A stretch of 8,734 nt of DNA from an uncultured Ruminococcus sp. GTDB taxonomy: Bacteria > Bacillota > Clostridia > Oscillospirales > Ruminococcaceae. Made by a program: the position numbers and the translations under genes. Below the pieces are notes generated by a model. The model was not told the DNA's origin. It was given only the letters and a program-made list of their open reading frames with translations, and did not search any database. Below, piece after piece: positions 1 to 5,980 of this stretch (position 1 is its first letter; each line of letters starts with the position of its first letter). Location of the stretch: assembly GCA_947177345.1 (NCBI GenBank), contig CAMWUB010000043.1, positions 1 to 8,734 of the forward strand, read 5' to 3'.

Positions 1-9
1 TGCTATAAT
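1..9 (+). promoter_or_regulatory. Extended -10 element of the gdhA promoter
   Basis: The window opens with TGCTATAAT, a perfect TATAAT hexamer (4-9) preceded by the TGn extension. It lies 48 bases before the gdhA start codon. Transcription would begin near position 16, giving a leader of about 42 nt. Any -35 element falls outside the window. The same nine bases recur in the promoter of the DUF5662 gene at 2569-2577. Confidence 0.6.
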
Positions 10-19
10 TTATTCAGAA

Positions 20-39
20 CTGCGAAAGCAGAATTTTTT
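20..39 (+). promoter_or_regulatory. Small GNRA-type hairpin plus T-run in the gdhA leader
   Basis: CTGC-GAAA-GCAG (20-31) forms a 4-bp stem closed by a GAAA tetraloop, followed two bases later by six T residues (34-39), just upstream of the AAGGAGG ribosome binding site (41-47). It would lie within the first few bases of the predicted mRNA. A 4-bp stem is short for a terminator, so a 5'-end mRNA stabilising hairpin or no function at all are equally possible. Confidence 0.3.
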
Positions 40-57
40 AAAGGAGGTTTTTTAACA

Positions 58-1410
58 ATGGCGTTAAAAAATCAGTATCTCATCGACTTATTGGAAACAG
101 TCAAGAAAAGAAATCCTGGTGAACCTGAGTTCATTCAGGCAGTTACAGAAGTTCTCGAAACTCTTCAGCCGGTAGCTGAAAAGAGACAAGACCTCATCGA
201 CGCAGGCGTATTCGACAGAATCGTAGAGCCTGAAAGACAGATTATGTTCCGTGTACCGTGGGTTGACGACAACGGTAAGGTACAAGTTAACAGAGGTTTC
301 AGAGTACAGTTTAACTCTGCTATCGGTCCATACAAGGGCGGTATCCGACTTCACCCGTCCGTATACCTCGGAATTATCAAGTTCCTCGGTTTTGAACAGG
401 TATTCAAGAACAGCCTCACAACTCTCCCTATGGGCGGTGGTAAAGGTGGTTCAGACTTTGACCCTAAGGGCAAATCTGACGGTGAAATTATGCGTTTCTG
501 CCAGAGCTTCATGACAGAACTTTGTAAACATATCGGTGCTGATACAGATGTTCCTGCCGGTGATATCGGTACGGGCGGACGTGAAATCGGTTATATGTTC
601 GGACAGTACAAGAGACTCCGCAACGAATTTGTAGGCGTTCTTACAGGTAAGGGTCTCACTTATGGTGGTTCACTCACAAGAACTGAAGCTACTGGTTATG
701 GTCTCTGCTACTTCACTGACGAAATGTTAAAGGCTAACGGCATGAGCTTTGAGGGCAAGACAGTTGTTATCTCCGGTTCTGGTAACGTTGCTATCTACGC
801 TACAGAAAAGGCTACAGAACTCGGTGCAAAGGTTGTTACACTCTCCGACTCAAACGGCTATGTTTACGACCCAGATGGCATTGAACTTGACCTCGTTAAG
901 CAGATTAAGGAAGTTGAACGTGGACGTATCAAGGAATACGCTGAAAGAACTTCACACAAGAACGTTACTTATACAGAGGGCTGTTCTAAAATCTGGGAAG
1001 TTCCTTGTGATATTGCACTTCCTTGTGCTACACAGAACGAAATCAACGGCGAATCCGCACAGATTCTCGTAAATAACGGCTGTAAGGTTGTTTCTGAGGG
1101 TGCTAATATGCCTTCAACTCCTGAAGCTATCGAAACTTACCTTGCAAACGGTCTCCTTTATGGTCCTGCTAAGGCTGCTAATGCCGGTGGTGTTGCTGTA
1201 TCAGGTCTCGAAATGAGCCAGAACAGCGAGAGACTTTCATGGACTTTTGAAGAAGTTGACAACAAACTCAAGGGCATCATGAAGAGCATTTTTGCATCAT
1301 GTGATAGTGCTTCCAAGGAATACGGCATGGAAGGCAATTATATGGCTGGTGCTAACATTGCAGGCTTCCTCAAGGTTGCCGAGGCTATGAAGGCTCAGGG
1401 TTGTGTCTGA
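58..1410 (+). CDS. gdhA: Glutamate dehydrogenase, hexameric family, probably NADP-dependent
   Basis: This cytoplasmic enzyme interconverts 2-oxoglutarate plus ammonium with glutamate, and is a main route of ammonia assimilation in gut clostridia. The protein has 450 residues, the usual length for the E. coli GdhA / Clostridium symbiosum type. Visible motifs are PYKGG (Lys93, substrate binding), Lys117 in FKNSL, the catalytic-lysine motif PMGGGKGGSDFDP (Lys129), AGDIG (Asp169), a Rossmann nucleotide-binding GSGNVA near 240-245, and VSGLEMSQNSERLSW near 381-395. The end of the second Rossmann strand reads SDSNG, like the Asp-Ser of NADP-dependent E. coli GdhA rather than the SGPDG of NAD-dependent C. 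symbiosum GDH; this is the basis for NADP preference and is inference. The start has AAGGAGG (41-47) 10 nt upstream. The gene looks monocistronic, with a promoter at the left edge and a terminator at 1456-1488. It uses AGA for Arg and CTC for Leu much more than the uvr genes, which suggests high expression. Confidence 0.97.
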   Translation: MALKNQYLIDLLETVKKRNPGEPEFIQAVTEVLETLQPVAEKRQDLIDAGVFDRIVEPERQIMFRVPWVDDNGKVQVNRGFRVQFNSAIGPYKGGIRLHPSVYLGIIKFLGFEQVFKNSLTTLPMGGGKGGSDFDPKGKSDGEIMRFCQSFMTELCKHIGADTDVPAGDIGTGGREIGYMFGQYKRLRNEFVGVLTGKGLTYGGSLTRTEATGYGLCYFTDEMLKANGMSFEGKTVVISGSGNVAIYATEKATELGAKVVTLSDSNGYVYDPDGIELDLVKQIKEVERGRIKEYAERTSHKNVTYTEGCSKIWEVPCDIALPCATQNEINGESAQILVNNGCKVVSEGANMPSTPEAIETYLANGLLYGPAKAANAGGVAVSGLEMSQNSERLSWTFEEVDNKLKGIMKSIFASCDSASKEYGMEGNYMAGANIAGFLKVAEAMKAQGCV

Positions 1411-1455
1411 TTAAAAACTAATCGTGACTTATCAGGAATAAATTAAATATATATG

Positions 1456-1488
1456 ACCCTTGTCGTGCTGACCGGCAAGGGTTTTTTT
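1456..1488 (+). terminator. Intrinsic terminator of gdhA
   Basis: A 10-bp stem (1456-1465 with 1473-1482, one G-T wobble) encloses a 7-base loop and runs straight into seven T residues (1482-1488). It lies 45 bases after the gdhA stop codon and is a classical Rho-independent terminator on the plus strand. Confidence 0.92.
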
Positions 1489-1498
1489 ATAATAAATA

Positions 1499-1531
1499 TT
1501 CCCTGCCGTATATACAGCAGGGAAGTTTTTT
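1499..1531. terminator. Second hairpin, probable terminator of the DUF1292 pair
   Basis: An 8-bp perfect stem, TTCCCTGC (1499-1506) with GCAGGGAA (1517-1524), has six T residues on its plus-strand 3' side (1526-1531). It starts seven bases beyond the stop codon of the leftward DUF1292 gene, whose transcript would exit into an AT-rich but poorer T-tract. It therefore probably ends that operon on the minus strand and backs up the gdhA terminator on the plus strand. Confidence 0.65.
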
Positions 1532-1827
1532 CATTCAAACTGATATTCACCGTTATATTCTGATTTGAACTTCTCAAAGACAGCTTGTAAAAGTTTATCG
1601 TCGTCAATAGAAAGAAATTCGCCTGTTTCGTCTTCAGACGGCATAATTTCAAGAATAACAACACCGTCATCATCTTCGTCGAATGGCAGAAGTACCGCAA
1701 AATAACGTTCCTGATACTCAACTTCACCGATAACTTCAAAAGAGACTTCGTTTCCGTCGTCGTCAGTAAGAGTTATATAATTTTCGTCTTCCTCTTCAAA
1801 ATCTTCATCTTCGATAAAATCACTCAT
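1531..1827 (-). CDS. DUF1292 domain protein (YrzB-like), downstream paralogue
   Basis: This is a small, very acidic protein of 98 residues. The domain starts around ENYITLTDDDGNE and continues through EVEYQERYFAVLLP and VVILEIMP to a C-terminal helix ending FKSEYNG. The pattern (ITLTD.DG, a central ..EY.E..Y.VLLP, then an I-L-E strand) is that of DUF1292, a Firmicutes family typified by Bacillus subtilis YrzB whose function is not known. The start Met at 1825-1827 is chosen because AGGAGG (1836-1841) lies 8 nt upstream. The frame stays open for another 31 codons, but that stretch overlaps the preceding gene and lacks family similarity. No signal peptide, membrane segment or cysteine is seen. 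The gene follows its paralogue by 16 nt and surely shares its transcript. The two align at about 44% identity by hand (about 35 of 79 positions). Confidence 0.85.
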   Translation of the reverse strand: MSDFIEDEDFEEEDENYITLTDDDGNEVSFEVIGEVEYQERYFAVLLPFDEDDDGVVILEIMPSEDETGEFLSIDDDKLLQAVFEKFKSEYNGEYQFE

Positions 1828-1843
1828 AGTAAGAACCTCCTGT

Positions 1844-2197
1844 TTATTTCTGATTTCCGCCGTATTCGGCAAGAAATTTATTGAATACATTCTGTAGAAT
1901 ATCTTCCGGAACTGGTGCAAAATTACTGCAATTATTTTCCTCGTCCGGAACGAGTTCCAGAATTACATTATGGTCTGTATCCTCGGCTGTCGGCAGAAGA
2001 ACTATATAAAATTTTTCCTCATACTCGACAACGCCAAGAACCATAAATTCTTCCGGTTCGCCGTCCTGATTCGTAAGGGTAATAAATTCGTTTTCTGCCG
2101 GTTCTTCCGGTGTAGTCAGTTCTTCAGCGATTTCCGCCATAAGTTCCTGAACCTCTTCACTGCTGAAATACTCCTCGTTGTCGTCAAAATCAACCAT
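1844..2197 (-). CDS. DUF1292 domain protein (YrzB-like), upstream paralogue
   Basis: This 117-residue acidic protein is the first gene of a two-gene leftward operon. Residues from about 36 onward match DUF1292: NEFITLTNQDGEP, VVEYEEKFYIVLLP, NVILELVP, and a final helix NVFNKFLAEYGG. The extra N-terminal 35 residues (FSSEEVQELMAEIAEEL and on) look like a short Glu-rich helix not present in the partner protein. The start has an AAAGGAGG-type ribosome binding site (GGAGG at 2209-2213) 11 nt upstream and a good promoter at 2233-2261. Function is unknown for the family. In B. subtilis the family member sits near the Holliday-junction resolvase-like yrrK, but nothing of that neighbourhood is seen here. 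Confidence 0.85.
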   Translation of the reverse strand: MVDFDDNEEYFSSEEVQELMAEIAEELTTPEEPAENEFITLTNQDGEPEEFMVLGVVEYEEKFYIVLLPTAEDTDHNVILELVPDEENNCSNFAPVPEDILQNVFNKFLAEYGGNQK

Positions 2198-2232
2198 AGA
2201 AAAAAATACCTCCTTTTTTTTCCGTATAACTT

Positions 2233-2261
2233 ATTTTATCATATTTCAACAAAAAAATCAA
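2233..2261 (-). promoter_or_regulatory. Promoter of the DUF1292 operon
   Basis: Read leftward, TTGATT (2256-2261) and TAAAAT (2233-2238) are separated by 17 bases, with a TGn extension before the -10. Transcription would begin near 2226, about 29 nt before the start codon, leaving room for the ribosome binding site. It is divergent from the promoter at 2286-2314. Confidence 0.6.
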
Positions 2262-2285
2262 GTGAAAATATGTAAAAATCTGCCA

Positions 2286-2314
2286 TTAATATTATTTTCT
2301 TAAATACATATAAT
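2286..2314 (+). promoter_or_regulatory. Promoter of the 59-residue protein gene
   Basis: TTAATA (2286-2291, four of six matches) and a perfect TATAAT (2309-2314) are spaced by 17 bases. The expected transcription start is near 2321, which coincides with the GGGAG ribosome binding site. The mRNA leader would therefore be only about 13 nt long. Confidence 0.5.
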
Positions 2315-2333
2315 ACTGTTGGGAGATGATAAA

Positions 2334-2513
2334 ATGAATAAAGAAATTCCAGTACCTGACCCATTCGCAAAGGATTACGAATATTTTTTCCCGTCAGCAT
2401 CGTGGAATGATTCCGGAATTATGCCGTTGATTGCCGGAGAAGATACCATAAACGATTCAGCCGGTATTTTTCCGCCGGTGACGGAAATTGATATTAAAAT
2501 CCCTGAACAGTAA
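2334..2513 (+). CDS. Small protein of unknown function, 59 residues
   Basis: I do not recognise this protein. It begins MNKEIPVPDPFAKDYEYFFP and is acidic, rich in Pro, Ile and aromatic residues, with no Cys, no membrane segment and no signal peptide. It ends TEIDIKIPEQ. The ATG at 2334 is preferred because GGGAG (2321-2325) lies 8 nt upstream. An in-frame TTG at 2319 would overlap that site and is rejected. A promoter (2286-2314) precedes it and an intrinsic terminator starts five bases after the stop, so it has the full layout of a one-gene transcription unit, which argues that it is real. It could be a small structural or spore-associated protein, but nothing in the sequence proves that. 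Confidence 0.7.
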   Translation: MNKEIPVPDPFAKDYEYFFPSASWNDSGIMPLIAGEDTINDSAGIFPPVTEIDIKIPEQ

Positions 2514-2518
2514 TTCAT

Positions 2519-2546
2519 GACACTCTTTAACAGGGTGTCTTTTTTT
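2519..2546 (+). terminator. Intrinsic terminator of the 59-residue protein gene
   Basis: GACACTC (2519-2525) pairs with GGGTGTC (2533-2539), seven base pairs including one wobble, around a TTTAACA loop. Seven T residues follow (2540-2546). It starts five bases after the TAA stop. Confidence 0.88.
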
Positions 2547-2548
2547 AC

Positions 2549-2577
2549 TTTACTTTTTTTAATTAAAATGCTATAAT
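2549..2577 (+). promoter_or_regulatory. Promoter of the DUF5662 gene
   Basis: TTTACT (2549-2554, four of six matches) and TATAAT (2572-2577) are spaced by 17 bases. The -10 carries the TGn extension, giving TGCTATAAT as at the gdhA promoter. It begins directly after the preceding terminator, so the gene has its own transcript with a leader of about 16 nt. Confidence 0.6.
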
Positions 2578-2599
2578 ATTATAAAAAGGAGCTGATTTA

Positions 2600-3136
2600 A
2601 TGTTAATTGAAAATTTTATCGGACATCTCAAAACTGTACTCCACCACAGACATCTTGTTATGTGGCACTGCTTCAGAGCAGGTATTTTCCGTCACGGACT
2701 TCTGCATGACCTTTCAAAATTCTCCCCGACTGAATTTATACAAGGTGTAATATATTTTCAAGGTAACAGAAGTCCTAACGAAAAAGAACGTGAAACTGAG
2801 GGATATTCAAAGGCGTGGCTTCACCATAAGGGAAGAAACCGTCATCATTTCGAGTACTGGACAGACTACAATCCGAAAACTCGCCGTTTAGAACCTGTTC
2901 CGATGCCTGACGACTACATAGTAGAGATGTTCTGTGACAGGCTTTCTGCCTCAAAGACCTACAACAAGGAAAAATATAACGATTCCTGTCCGCTTGAATA
3001 CTATACAAGGGGAAAAACTCACCGTTTCATAGAAAAAAATACCGCACGTAAAATAGAATTTCTGCTCCGTATGCTCGCCGATAAGGGAGAAGATTATACT
3101 TTCCGTTACATAAGGAAACATATCACCCGAAGATAA
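2600..3136 (+). CDS. DUF5662 family protein with HD-like motifs
   Basis: This 178-residue soluble protein is recognised as DUF5662 from motifs I associate with that family: GLLHDLSKFSPTEF (33-46), GYSKAWLHHKGRN (68-80), HHFEYW (82-87), and MPDDYIVEMFCDRLSASKTY (102-121). His36-Asp37 in HDLSK, with His75/His76, His82/His83 and Asp113, form a helical His/Asp array like that of HD-domain metal-dependent phosphohydrolases. A hydrolase role is inference from this pattern; the family has no established function that I know of. The start at 2600 has AAAAGGAG (2584-2591) 8 nt upstream. It is a single-gene unit, with its own promoter at 2549-2577 and a palindromic terminator overlapping the stop codon. 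There is no signal peptide or membrane helix, and the C-terminal part is Arg/Lys-rich. No truncation is apparent. Confidence 0.85.
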   Translation: MLIENFIGHLKTVLHHRHLVMWHCFRAGIFRHGLLHDLSKFSPTEFIQGVIYFQGNRSPNEKERETEGYSKAWLHHKGRNRHHFEYWTDYNPKTRRLEPVPMPDDYIVEMFCDRLSASKTYNKEKYNDSCPLEYYTRGKTHRFIEKNTARKIEFLLRMLADKGEDYTFRYIRKHITRR

Positions 3137-3161
3137 AAAGACACTTTTAAGTGTCTTTTTT
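3135..3161. terminator. Bidirectional terminator between DUF5662 gene and uvrA
   Basis: An almost perfect palindrome pairs AAAAAGACACTT (3135-3146) with AAGTGTCTTTTT (3149-3160). It gives a GACACTT/AAGTGTC core stem with T-runs in both directions. It overlaps the stop codon of the rightward gene and lies two bases after the uvrA stop, so it can end both convergent transcripts. Confidence 0.9.
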
Positions 3162-3163
3162 AC

Positions 3164-5980
3164 TTAAAGATATTTTTTAAGATACTGTCCAGTGTATGAT
3201 TCTTCACACTGTGCTATTTCTTCGGGCGTACCCTGTGCGATAATCATACCGCCCTTATCTCCGCCCTCGTGACCTAAATCTATTATATGGTCAGCGACTT
3301 TTATCACATTGAGATTATGTTCTATCACAAGTACAGTATTTCCCTGCTCCGTGAGTTTCTGAAGTACTTCAATCAGATTATGCACGTCGGCTGTATGAAG
3401 TCCTGTCGTTGGCTCGTCGAGAATATATATAGTCTTTCCGGTAGAACGCTTTGACAATTCCGTTGAAAGTTTAACACGTTGTGCCTCACCGCCGGAAAGC
3501 GTTGTAGCGGATTGTCCAAGTTTTATATATCCTAAACCTACTTCCTGTAAAGTCTTAAGTTTACGTGAAATTTTCGGCATATGTGCGAAAAATTCAACGC
3601 CCTCATCGACGGTCATTTCAAGTACGTCATAAATGGATTTGCCCTTATATTTTATTTCAAGAGTTTCACGGTTATAACGTCTGCCGTTGCAGACCTCACA
3701 CGGAACATAGACATCCGGCAGGAAATGCATTTCAATTTTAATGATTCCGTCGCCCTCACATGATTCGCAACGTCCGCCCTTTACGTTGAAAGAAAAACGT
3801 CCGCTGTTATAACCGTGTGCCTTAGCGTCCGGAGTCTGTGCGAAAAGTTCCCGAATATCTGTGAAAACTCCGGTATAAGTCGCCGGATTTGAACGTGGTG
3901 TACGTCCTATCGGTGACTGGTCAATGCATATAACCTTGTCGAGATTTTCAAGACCGTCCATACTATCGAATTTACCGTCTTTTATCTTGGCACGATTAAG
4001 TTTCATGGCAAGATGTTTATATATTACTTCGTTGACAAGAGAGGATTTCCCTGAACCCGATACGCCAGTAACACATACCAGCTCCCCTAACGGAATACTT
4101 ACATCTATGTGCTTTAAATTATTTTCGTAAGCTCCGTGTATTGTAAGAAATTTACCGTTTCCGGAACGTCTTTTCACAGGGACTTCAATTTTTTTACGTC
4201 CGCTGAGATACTGTCCGGTAATTGATTCTTTACATTCAAGTAAACCCTTTACGTCGCCGGAATAGACTACTGAACCACCGTTCACACCTGCTCCTACACC
4301 AATATCGACGATATAATCCGCCGATAACATTGTATCATCATCATGTTCCACGACTATAAGAGTATTTCCGGCATCTCTTAATTTTTTGAGTGTTGCAATT
4401 AATTTATCGTTGTCACGTTGGTGAAGTCCTATGCTTGGTTCGTCGAGAATATACAGTACCCCCACCAGTGAAGAACCTATCTGTGTAGCAAGTCTTATAC
4501 GCTGACTTTCACCACCGGAAAGAGTTCCCGAAGCCCTCGAAAGTGTAAGGTATTCCAGCCCTACACTTTTCAGAAAACCTAAACGTTCTTTTATTTCCTT
4601 AATAATCCGCCCGCCTATCATGAAATCATGTTCTGAGAGTTTCAAATTTTCAAAGAAATCAAGGCAACCAGTTACAGAAAGTTCCGTAATTTCGCTTATA
4701 TTCTTTCCGCCGACAGTAACCGCCAGATATTCCGGTTTCAGACGTTTTCCGTGACATTCCGGACATTCTGTTTCGCTCATGTACTCTTCGATTTCATTCC
4801 GTGAACTCTCGCTATTCGTATCTCTGTAACGTCGCATGAGATTATTTATTACACCCTCGAAAGACGTATTATAAGTCCCACCACCTAAACTTTCCGGACG
4901 TTTCAGAGTAAGTTTTTCGCCGTCCGTACCGTAAAGGAAAATATCAAGCTGATTTTTTTTCAGATTCTTCACCGGAACGTCAAGCGGAATACCGTATTTT
5001 TCAGAAATCGCTTTATAGTACATCATGGAGATTGAATTTTCCGTCAGACTGTTCCAGCCGTGTGCATTTATAGCACCGTCTTTTATGGAAATACTTCTGT
5101 CAGGTACGACTATATCAGGGTCTATATGGCGGTATATTCCTAAGCCCGTACAATGCGGACACGCTCCCATAGGATTATTGAAAGAAAACATTACCGGTTC
5201 TAAATCGCCAATGCTTATATTATGCTCCGGACAGGCATAATTCTGTGAAAATAACATTTCCTCACCGCCGATAACGTCGACTATAGCGAGTTCTCCCTGA
5301 CTGAATACTGTTTCGAGACTATCCGCAAGCCTTGACTGTATGCCGTCCTTTATTACAAGCCTGTCTACTACTATTTCAATGTAATGTTTAACATTTTTTT
5401 CGGGTTTTATTTTTTCGTTTATGTCATAAATAATGCCGTCCACTCTGACACGTACAAAACCGCTTTTCCGGATATTTTCAAATTCTTTCTGAAACGTACC
5501 CTTTTTGTTGCGTGCCACCGGTGCGAGTAACTGTATTTTGGTTCTTTCCGGCAGAGACATTATTCTGTCAACAATCTGGTCAATGCTCTGGTGAGAAATT
5601 TCCCTGTTGCATATCGGACAATGTGGTATACCTGTTCTTGCATACAGAAGCCTTAAATAATCATATATTTCCGTGACCGTTCCGACTGTAGAACGTGGAT
5701 TCTTTGAAGTAGTTTTCTGGTCAATGGATATTGCTGGTGAAAGTCCCTCTATGCTGTCAACGTCCGGTTTTTCCATCTGACCTAAAAACATACGTGCATA
5801 TGACGAGAGACTTTCCACATAACGTCGCTGACCGTCGGCATAGATTGTATCAAAGGCAAGTGAGGACTTTCCCGAACCGGAAAGCCCTGTCATTACTATG
5901 AGTTTATCACGTGGAATTTCAAGGTCAATATTTTTCAGATTATTCGCCCTTGCTCCTCGTATGATGATTTTATCAGTCAT
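3164..5980 (-). CDS. uvrA: UvrABC excinuclease subunit A
   Basis: UvrA is the damage-sensing ABC ATPase of nucleotide excision repair. It dimerises, loads UvrB on damaged DNA, then leaves. The protein has 938 residues, normal for the family. In order, I see Walker A GLSGSGKS (32-39), a first zinc module Cys250/His253/Cys274/Cys277, signature LSGGES (487-492), Walker B ILDEP (511-515), second Walker A GVSGSGKS (639-646), second zinc module Cys738/Cys741/Cys761/Cys764, signature LSGGEA (828-833) and Walker B ILDEP (853-857). The frame is open 29 codons further upstream, but the Met at 5978-5980 (MTDKIIIRGARANNLK) fits the family N-terminus and has GGAGG (5990-5994) 9 nt upstream. It overlaps the stop of the NADAR gene by 8 nt (ATGACTGA), so translation is probably coupled. 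It is the last gene of the leftward operon. One oddity is that the first zinc module has CPEH where E. coli has CPxC; I think this occurs in other clostridial UvrA proteins. Confidence 0.98.
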   Translation of the reverse strand: MTDKIIIRGARANNLKNIDLEIPRDKLIVMTGLSGSGKSSLAFDTIYADGQRRYVESLSSYARMFLGQMEKPDVDSIEGLSPAISIDQKTTSKNPRSTVGTVTEIYDYLRLLYARTGIPHCPICNREISHQSIDQIVDRIMSLPERTKIQLLAPVARNKKGTFQKEFENIRKSGFVRVRVDGIIYDINEKIKPEKNVKHYIEIVVDRLVIKDGIQSRLADSLETVFSQGELAIVDVIGGEEMLFSQNYACPEHNISIGDLEPVMFSFNNPMGACPHCTGLGIYRHIDPDIVVPDRSISIKDGAINAHGWNSLTENSISMMYYKAISEKYGIPLDVPVKNLKKNQLDIFLYGTDGEKLTLKRPESLGGGTYNTSFEGVINNLMRRYRDTNSESSRNEIEEYMSETECPECHGKRLKPEYLAVTVGGKNISEITELSVTGCLDFFENLKLSEHDFMIGGRIIKEIKERLGFLKSVGLEYLTLSRASGTLSGGESQRIRLATQIGSSLVGVLYILDEPSIGLHQRDNDKLIATLKKLRDAGNTLIVVEHDDDTMLSADYIVDIGVGAGVNGGSVVYSGDVKGLLECKESITGQYLSGRKKIEVPVKRRSGNGKFLTIHGAYENNLKHIDVSIPLGELVCVTGVSGSGKSSLVNEVIYKHLAMKLNRAKIKDGKFDSMDGLENLDKVICIDQSPIGRTPRSNPATYTGVFTDIRELFAQTPDAKAHGYNSGRFSFNVKGGRCESCEGDGIIKIEMHFLPDVYVPCEVCNGRRYNRETLEIKYKGKSIYDVLEMTVDEGVEFFAHMPKISRKLKTLQEVGLGYIKLGQSATTLSGGEAQRVKLSTELSKRSTGKTIYILDEPTTGLHTADVHNLIEVLQKLTEQGNTVLVIEHNLNVIKVADHIIDLGHEGGDKGGMIIAQGTPEEIAQCEESYTGQYLKKYL

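Noticed and set aside
1443..1739. Leftward 98-codon frame crossing the gdhA terminator and the DUF1292 gene.
   Set aside because: It is out of frame with the recognisable DUF1292 protein, runs through two terminator hairpins, and has no ribosome binding site support.
1828..1920. Upstream in-frame extension of the downstream DUF1292 gene by 31 codons.
   Set aside because: It lies inside the preceding gene, lacks family similarity, and the Met at 1827 has an AGGAGG site at ideal spacing.
2319..2333. TTG start for the small protein, five codons before the ATG.
   Set aside because: It overlaps the GGGAG ribosome binding site that serves the ATG at 2334.
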